35,950 bases of DNA, taken from contig JANYJH010000314.1 in NCBI GenBank assembly GCA_025361865.1, positions 1 through 35,950 on the forward strand, given 5' to 3'. Shown piece by piece: positions 31,611 to 35,950 of this stretch. The notes beneath the pieces were generated by a model. That model did not search any database. It saw nothing but the letters and a program-made list of their open reading frames with translations, and was not told where the DNA came from. Within the stretch, counting starts at the first letter, position 1. The number at the start of each line of letters is the position of its first letter. The DNA comes from Phragmitibacter sp. (GTDB lineage Bacteria; Verrucomicrobiota; Verrucomicrobiia; Verrucomicrobiales; Verrucomicrobiaceae). The translations under genes were made by a program, and so were the position numbers.

Positions 31611-32879
31611 ATGAGCAATCCATTCCTTAAACTCGACGCCGCATCCCGCCGTCAATTCATGCTGAAGACCGCGAAGAGCGCTCTCGGCGTGAGCGTTCTC
31701 TCCCACTTCGATGCGCTTCAAGCCGCATCCGAACCTGCCATCAAAAGCGGTAAGGCCAAGGCCGTCATCGCCCTCTACATGGGCGGTGGCATGACCCACA
31801 TCGACACTTGGGATCCAAAGACCGGTGAAACCAAAGGCTTCAAAGATCCGCTCAAGACGAATGCCGACGGCATCCAACTCGGCGGTTACATGACCAAGAT
31901 GGCCAAGCAGGCGGACAAGATCAGCATCATCCGTTCGATGACCTCGAAGAACGGTGCCCACGGCCCTGGTAACTATCTCATGCACACTGGTTATGATGAG
32001 CGTGGCACCATCATTCACCCGACGCTCGGCTCTTGGGCCCAGCACCATTTGGGTCGTTCCCACAAGACGCTCCCATCCAGCGTGACCGTCGGCACTGGCA
32101 ATACCAACGCCGGCTTCTTCCCGCCTTCACTCGCGCCAATCCCGATCAGCAATCCTGATGGTGGCTTGCAGAATGCGAAGGCCACCGTGGATGACTCCAC
32201 CTTCCGCAACCGCGTCACCCTCATGGGCGAACTTGATGGCGGCTTCCGTGAGAAGTTCAATGTAGCTCCCGTGAAGGCTTACTCCGAGTTCTATGACGAG
32301 ACCATGAAGCTCCTCACCAGCGCTGATCTCGAAGCCTTCGATCTCACCAAAGAAAGCGCGGATACGCAGAAGCTCTATGGCACCGGCTTTGGCCGTAGCT
32401 GCATGTTGGCCCGTCGTCTAGTTCAACACGGTGTGCGTTATGTCGAAGTCCGCATGGGCGGCTGGGACATGCACAACGACGTGGATGGTTCGATGGCCAA
32501 GAATGGTGGCGCGATGGACGCTGGCTTTGCCGCACTCCTCGAAGACTTGCAAAAGACCGGCCTTCTCGCCAGCACGATGGTAGTCATGTTCTCCGAGTTC
32601 GGACGCACCCCGCGCATCAATGAAAACAAAGGCCGTGACCACTTCCCGAAAGTGTTCTCCACGGTCTTCGCTGGTGGTGGTGTCAAAGGCGGTTACGTCT
32701 ATGGCTCCTCCGATGCGGACGGCAAAGAGCCGACCGACAAGCCAGTAACGCCACAGGACTTCATCGCCACCGTCGGCGCTGGTCTTGGCCTGCCGATTGA
32801 GAAGGTCGTGTTCTCGCCCTCCGGTCGCCCGTTCACCGTTGGTGATAAGGGCAAGGCTGTCAGCGACATCTTCGCGTAA
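31611..32879 (+). CDS. DUF1501 domain-containing protein
   Basis: A 422-residue protein of the DUF1501 family (sulfatase/alkaline-phosphatase-like fold). A Tat signal is at 12-18, SRRQFMLK. Family blocks: VIALYMGGGMTHIDTWDPKT, IIRSMTSKNGAHGPGNYLMH with the usual H residues, TLGSWAQHHLG, GRSCMLARRLVQHGVRYVEV, MGGWDMHNDV and SEFGRTPRINENKGRDHFPK. The D/H residues in GGWDMH and GRDHFP are possible metal ligands. Exported folded via Tat, probably already carrying a metal. It is expected to act with the DUF1549/1553 protein upstream, but the substrate is unknown. A rho-independent terminator follows. Confidence 0.94.
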   Translation: MSNPFLKLDAASRRQFMLKTAKSALGVSVLSHFDALQAASEPAIKSGKAKAVIALYMGGGMTHIDTWDPKTGETKGFKDPLKTNADGIQLGGYMTKMAKQADKISIIRSMTSKNGAHGPGNYLMHTGYDERGTIIHPTLGSWAQHHLGRSHKTLPSSVTVGTGNTNAGFFPPSLAPIPISNPDGGLQNAKATVDDSTFRNRVTLMGELDGGFREKFNVAPVKAYSEFYDETMKLLTSADLEAFDLTKESADTQKLYGTGFGRSCMLARRLVQHGVRYVEVRMGGWDMHNDVDGSMAKNGGAMDAGFAALLEDLQKTGLLASTMVVMFSEFGRTPRINENKGRDHFPKVFSTVFAGGGVKGGYVYGSSDADGKEPTDKPVTPQDFIATVGAGLGLPIEKVVFSPSGRPFTVGDKGKAVSDIFA

Positions 32880-32900
32880 GTCGCGACTGGGAATCGATTC

Positions 32901-32936
32901 AAAAAAGCATCTGGCCGCGAGGTTAGGTGCTTTTTT
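32901..32936 (+). terminator. Rho-independent terminator after the DUF1501 gene
   Basis: AAAAAAGCATC pairs with GGTGCTTTTTT (one G:U), loop of 14 bases, with the T run at 32931-32936. It is 21 bases after the stop codon. Confidence 0.82.
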
Positions 32937-33446
32937 GTTTTGAGAGCATTTTTTGAGGAAGATGGAACCGCTAATAGACGCTCATTTACGCTGATGCTGA
33001 ACCATTAGCGTAAGCCCTAGGAAATCGCTGATTTTAACATTAAATCCAGAGACTGCGCTGGGTCTAGAGTGTGTGTGGATAGTTGGCTAAGCTAACGGCT
33101 GAGTTATTCAGCACTTCCTTTGGAGGAGAGCATTCTCTTCCGCGAAGCAAAGTAGCCGTCATCGCTCCGCGTGACGAGCCTTGTGGTTTCGCTACGAGGA
33201 CAGACACCCGAATGACGCGGTGACACTCAACTCGTTCCATGGACTAACTCGCTTGAGCAGTGAGGCCGACGTCGGAATGACGCACCGACCGCTTCGGCCA
33301 AATCTCTCGCTCATCACGAGGAGCGATGATGACTACTTTGCTTCGCGGAAGACGCTGGTAGAAAATGGAGTATGTCCCCCTTTAATGAAGGCTTCCCTAG
33401 AATCTGCGCTTCAACGCACTATTGCGTAAGCCTTAGCGCTTAGATT
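32937..33446. other. 510-bp spacer between DUF1501 terminator and accD
   Basis: No gene supported. It includes CGCTAATAGACGCTCATTTACGC-like words at 32968-33016 that partly repeat, and the 43-base terminal-inverted-repeat element at 33136-33352. A small open frame at 33181-33429 lies mostly inside that element. Confidence 0.5.
33136..33352. mobile_element. 217-bp element with 43-bp terminal inverted repeats (MITE-like)
   Basis: The left end (33136-33178, starting TCTTCCGCGAAGCAAAGTAG) and the right end (33310-33352) are inverted copies with 39 of 43 bases identical; the first 20 bases match exactly. The interior is about 131 bases and has no convincing coding sequence. Non-autonomous transposable element or large palindromic repeat; no clear target duplication was found next to the ends. 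Confidence 0.7.
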
Positions 33447-34292
33447 TTAAGCCGCTGCCTTGCTCTTCTGGATGTAACTGATGAGCTTTGATAAGGTCGC
33501 CCGCATCTCCCCACGATCCACGATCATATCTACCAAGCCGTGTTCTTTCATGAACTCTGCGGTCTGGAAACCGGGAGGAAGATCGGCGTGGGTCGTTTCC
33601 TTCACCACGCGAGGTCCGGCAAAACCGATCATGCACTTTGGTTCCGCAAGAATGAGATCGCCGATGGTCGCGAAGCTCGCTGTCACACCGCCTGTGGTCG
33701 GGTGAGTGAGCACGGAAATGTAAGGCAGCTTGGCTTCACTGTGACGGGCAAGCGCGCCGCAGGTCTTGGCCATCTGCATCAGGCTGAGAATGCCCTCGTG
33801 CATACGAGCACCGCCGGACGCGGAGAAGATGATGACGGTGCATTTTTCCTTGGTGGCCAACTCAATCGCGCGGGTGATTTTCTCACCGACGACGCTGCCC
33901 ATGCTGGCACCGAGGAAACGGAAATCCATAATCGCGAGCACGACGGGCTGGCCATCTATCATGGCACGACCAGTGACGACGGCTTCCCGCAGTCCCGTTT
34001 TGGCCTGATAGGCTTTCACCTTGCCGAGATAGTCTTTGAATCCGAGCGCGTTCACGGAATCGAGCTGCAACTCCGTCTCCTCGAACGAGCCTTCGTCCAC
34101 GACGCTCTCGATGCGCTCCGTGGAACTCAGTGTGAAGTGATGCTGGCAGTGCGTGCAGACGCGCATGTTCTTGGCCAGCGCGGATTCGTAAAGGCTTTCA
34201 CCGCAGGCTGGGCACTTCACCCACAAGCCTTCAGGCATGTCTTTTTTCTTTTCTCCGAGATCGTTGACGCTGCGTTTGCTGAAAATTCCCAT
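33447..34292 (-). CDS. accD: Acetyl-CoA carboxylase carboxyltransferase subunit beta
   Basis: A 281-residue AccD. With AccA it transfers carboxyl from biotin carrier to acetyl-CoA to give malonyl-CoA. The N-terminal zinc finger is C27-x2-C30 and C46-x2-C49 (KCPACGES, CTHCQHHF). The carboxyltransferase domain contains FKDYLGKVKAYQAKTGLREA, GRAMIDGQPVVLAIMDF, GSVVGEKITRAIELA, FSASGGARMHEGILSLMQMA and a VLTHPTTGGVTASFA block, all hallmarks of the family. Length is normal. ATG 34292 gives MGIFSKRS. AAGAG a few bases upstream may serve as a Shine-Dalgarno. The comF gene lies upstream on the same strand, 27 bases away. Confidence 0.97.
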   Translation of the reverse strand: MGIFSKRSVNDLGEKKKDMPEGLWVKCPACGESLYESALAKNMRVCTHCQHHFTLSSTERIESVVDEGSFEETELQLDSVNALGFKDYLGKVKAYQAKTGLREAVVTGRAMIDGQPVVLAIMDFRFLGASMGSVVGEKITRAIELATKEKCTVIIFSASGGARMHEGILSLMQMAKTCGALARHSEAKLPYISVLTHPTTGGVTASFATIGDLILAEPKCMIGFAGPRVVKETTHADLPPGFQTAEFMKEHGLVDMIVDRGEMRATLSKLISYIQKSKAAA

Positions 34293-34319
34293 GCTCTTAA
34301 AAAGGGTTGAACCACTATG

Positions 34320-35093
34320 CTAGCCGCGAGCCACGGTAATCACAACCACCTTTTCAACCCCTGCCTTGCGCCGTAAAACCTGGGCGCACTCGCTCGCGGT
34401 GGAGCCAGTGGTGAGGACGTCATCCACCAGTAGAACGGATTTTCCCGTCAACGGCTGCGGCTTGAACCAAGGCCGCTTCATCTGAAAGACACCTTTGAGA
34501 TTCTCAAGGCGTTGTTTGCGGGAAAGCGAGGCCTGAGCCGTGGTGGGCCGAACACGGGACAGAGCCTCAACCGCCATGATGCCGCTGGTCTGCGAGAGAT
34601 GTCGGCACAGCTCCCAAGCCTGATTGTATTCCCGCTCTCGCTGCCTCGCGTGATAAAGTGGAACTGGCACCAACACCCAGGCGCTGCGGTTGATTTGGCA
34701 AAGCCTCGGGTCTTCCAGAGTGCGGGCCAGAAGGCTGGCAAGGAGGCCCCGCAGATGAAGCTGATGCTGGTATTTAAAGCGATGAATCAGATGCCGCATC
34801 GTGTCCTCCGCCATGTAAGCGGCGATGGCGAAGTCAAAATGGTGCTTCGTGTCCGCGCAGTTACCGCAGCGGAAAGAGTCGCTCATCGCCCCGTCGTAAG
34901 GCTCGCCGCAATTGCTGCAAAACGGCGGCTGGATGCGTGGCAGCGCCGCCAGACATTCATCGCACAGCCAGCGCGAGGCTTCGGTCCGGCCAAAGGCCAA
35001 TGCGGCCTCACAGCCCTCGCAGCGCCTCGGGTAGATTAGATCGAGGAAGGCTGAGGCGTAGCGATGAACAGCGCTGGGGAAGGTCGCGGACAC
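34320..35093 (-). CDS. comF: ComF family protein
   Basis: A 257-residue protein with an N-terminal zinc-finger part (YPRRCEGC at about 21-28, then CDEC and CSNCGEPY) and a phosphoribosyltransferase-like domain. The PRPP-loop motif VLLVDDVLTTGSTASE is at about 217-232, preceded by VLVPVPLYHARQREREYNQA. In competent bacteria ComF acts in DNA uptake; here no other competence gene is nearby. The start is uncertain: GTG 35093 is chosen because it lies close to the Cys motif; a TTG at 35132 would add 13 residues. It is divergent from valS. Confidence 0.9.
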   Translation of the reverse strand: MSATFPSAVHRYASAFLDLIYPRRCEGCEAALAFGRTEASRWLCDECLAALPRIQPPFCSNCGEPYDGAMSDSFRCGNCADTKHHFDFAIAAYMAEDTMRHLIHRFKYQHQLHLRGLLASLLARTLEDPRLCQINRSAWVLVPVPLYHARQREREYNQAWELCRHLSQTSGIMAVEALSRVRPTTAQASLSRKQRLENLKGVFQMKRPWFKPQPLTGKSVLLVDDVLTTGSTASECAQVLRRKAGVEKVVVITVARG

Positions 35094-35186
35094 GATGGCG
35101 TCTTGTTTGCTCCACTTTCGTCCCGTCTGCAAACCTCACGCGCACGGTTTGCAAAATACCCAAACCACGGCATCCTACCCGCCCCT

Positions 35187-35950
35187 ATGTCCGAACTGAG
35201 CAAAACTTACGCGCCGAACGAAGTCGAAGAACGCTGGTATCAGCAATGGCTCGCCGATAAGAGCTTTGTGGCTGATCCCGCGCGCGTCAGCGAGAAACGC
35301 CCCGCGTATTCCATCGTCATTCCGCCGCCGAACGTCACGGGCATCCTCACGCTCGGCCATGTGCTGAACAACACCATTCAGGACATCCTTTGCCGTCGCG
35401 CGCGGATGTTGGGCAAGGAAGTGCTCTGGCTTCCCGGCACGGACCACGCGGGCATCGCCACGCAGAACGTCGTCGAAAAGACCCTGAAGAAAAACGGCGA
35501 GATCAAGCACCGCGATGACCTCGGCCGCGAGAAGCTCGTGGAGAAGATCTGGGAGTGGAAAGAAAAGCACGGCGGCATCATCATCCAGCAGTTGAAGAAG
35601 CTCGGTGCCTCCTGTGACTGGAGCCGCGAGCGCTTCACCATGGATGAAGACTACTCCCGCTGCGTGCAGAAGGTCTTCGTCGATCTCTACAAAAAAGGCT
35701 TCATCTATCGCGGCAAGCGCATGGTCAACTGGTGTCCGTCCAGCCTCACCGCGCTCAGCGACGAGGAGGTAACCATGAAGACGCAGAAGGGCTTCATGTA
35801 TCATTTCAAAGTGGAAGTCGTGGAAGAGCCAGGCACTTGGCTGACCATCGCCACGACCCGACCCGAGACCATTCCGGGCGATACCGCCGTGGCCGTGAGC
35901 CCGAAGGATGAGCGTTACGCGCATCTCATCGGCAAGCACATCCGCCGTCC
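35187..35950 (+). CDS. valS: Valine--tRNA ligase (5' part)
   Basis: The first 254 residues of a class I synthetase that runs off the right edge. The N-terminus reads LSKTYAPNEVEERWYQQWL, then IVIPPPNVTGILTLGHVLNN with the HIGH-type motif as HVLN, then LWLPGTDHAGIATQNVVEK, WEWKEKHGGIIIQQLKKLGA followed by SCDWSRERFTMDEDYSR, and YRGKRMVNWCPSSLTALSD. The start of the editing domain (LTIATTRPETIPGDTAVAV) is reached before the edge. PPPNVTG together with the DHAGIATQ block identifies ValRS rather than IleRS or LeuRS. ATG 35187 is preceded by CCCGCCCCT, shared with trpS. Full length, normally about 880-950 residues, cannot be seen. Confidence 0.96.
   Translation, partial: MSELSKTYAPNEVEERWYQQWLADKSFVADPARVSEKRPAYSIVIPPPNVTGILTLGHVLNNTIQDILCRRARMLGKEVLWLPGTDHAGIATQNVVEKTLKKNGEIKHRDDLGREKLVEKIWEWKEKHGGIIIQQLKKLGASCDWSRERFTMDEDYSRCVQKVFVDLYKKGFIYRGKRMVNWCPSSLTALSDEEVTMKTQKGFMYHFKVEVVEEPGTWLTIATTRPETIPGDTAVAVSPKDERYAHLIGKHIRR

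Noticed and set aside
33181-33429. 82-residue frame before accD
   Set aside because: Mostly inside the inverted-repeat element and without a recognisable domain or start signal.
35175-35939. 254-residue open frame antisense to valS
   Set aside because: Lies exactly opposite the conserved ValRS catalytic region.

Overview
The window looks like the chromosome of a member of the Verrucomicrobiota or a close PVC relative. The evidence is three large proteins of the kind found almost only in that superphylum: two DUF1549/DUF1553 proteins with CxxCH motifs, and a beta-propeller/HEAT/cytochrome c fusion. A Tat-exported DUF1501 protein sits beside one of them. Core genes are GC-rich, and many start codons lack a Shine-Dalgarno sequence. 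No rRNA, tRNA or CRISPR array was seen. This assignment is from recognised families only; no search was run.

Layout. 1-154 is the 3' end of an IS1182-like transposase. 468-1826 is an accessory stretch with a DUF4261 protein and a toxin-antitoxin (TA) pair. 1895-3010 encodes a zinc-ribbon metallopeptidase, followed by a 0.6 kb spacer and a primary-type sigma-70 factor. 4630-8246 holds divergent mutS and trpS. 8241-8836 is a second TA pair. 8898-11189 is a DUF1549/1553 protein, then gatB and a frameshifted nucleotidyltransferase with a small helical partner. rpsA follows with its terminator, then an 0.8 kb palindrome-rich spacer and a secreted protein of unknown function. 17165-20995 carries the propeller/HEAT/cytochrome protein and engB. 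21043-22473 is a small island with two PIN-domain TA modules, one with a broken toxin. 22526-25725 holds a DCC-family protein and glnD. 25831-29099 is a minus-strand group: a His-rich four-helix membrane protein, ApbE, a four-helix-bundle protein, an exported FMN-binding protein with the SGAT flavinylation motif, and an outer-membrane barrel. 29336-32879 is a DUF1549/1553 plus DUF1501 pair. accD, comF and the start of valS close the window.

How genes work together. The 25.8-29.1 kb group fits an extracytoplasmic flavin redox system: ApbE attaches FMN to the exported protein, the membrane protein could pass electrons, and the barrel lies at the outer membrane. ApbE has no signal peptide and its substrate has a Tat-like leader, so flavinylation may precede export. 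The DUF1549/1553/1501 and propeller proteins are probably periplasmic and c-type-cytochrome-like.

Most striking are the intergenic repeats. At least five loci carry arrays of 5-8 bp hairpins with 3-4 nt loops of the TCC/GGA type, often arranged as two inverted halves. One 75-bp copy lies in frame inside mutS. Other palindromes of different sequence occupy most of the larger spacers. TA-like loci are frequent (five in 36 kb), and two of the five toxin or nucleotidyltransferase genes are frameshifted.
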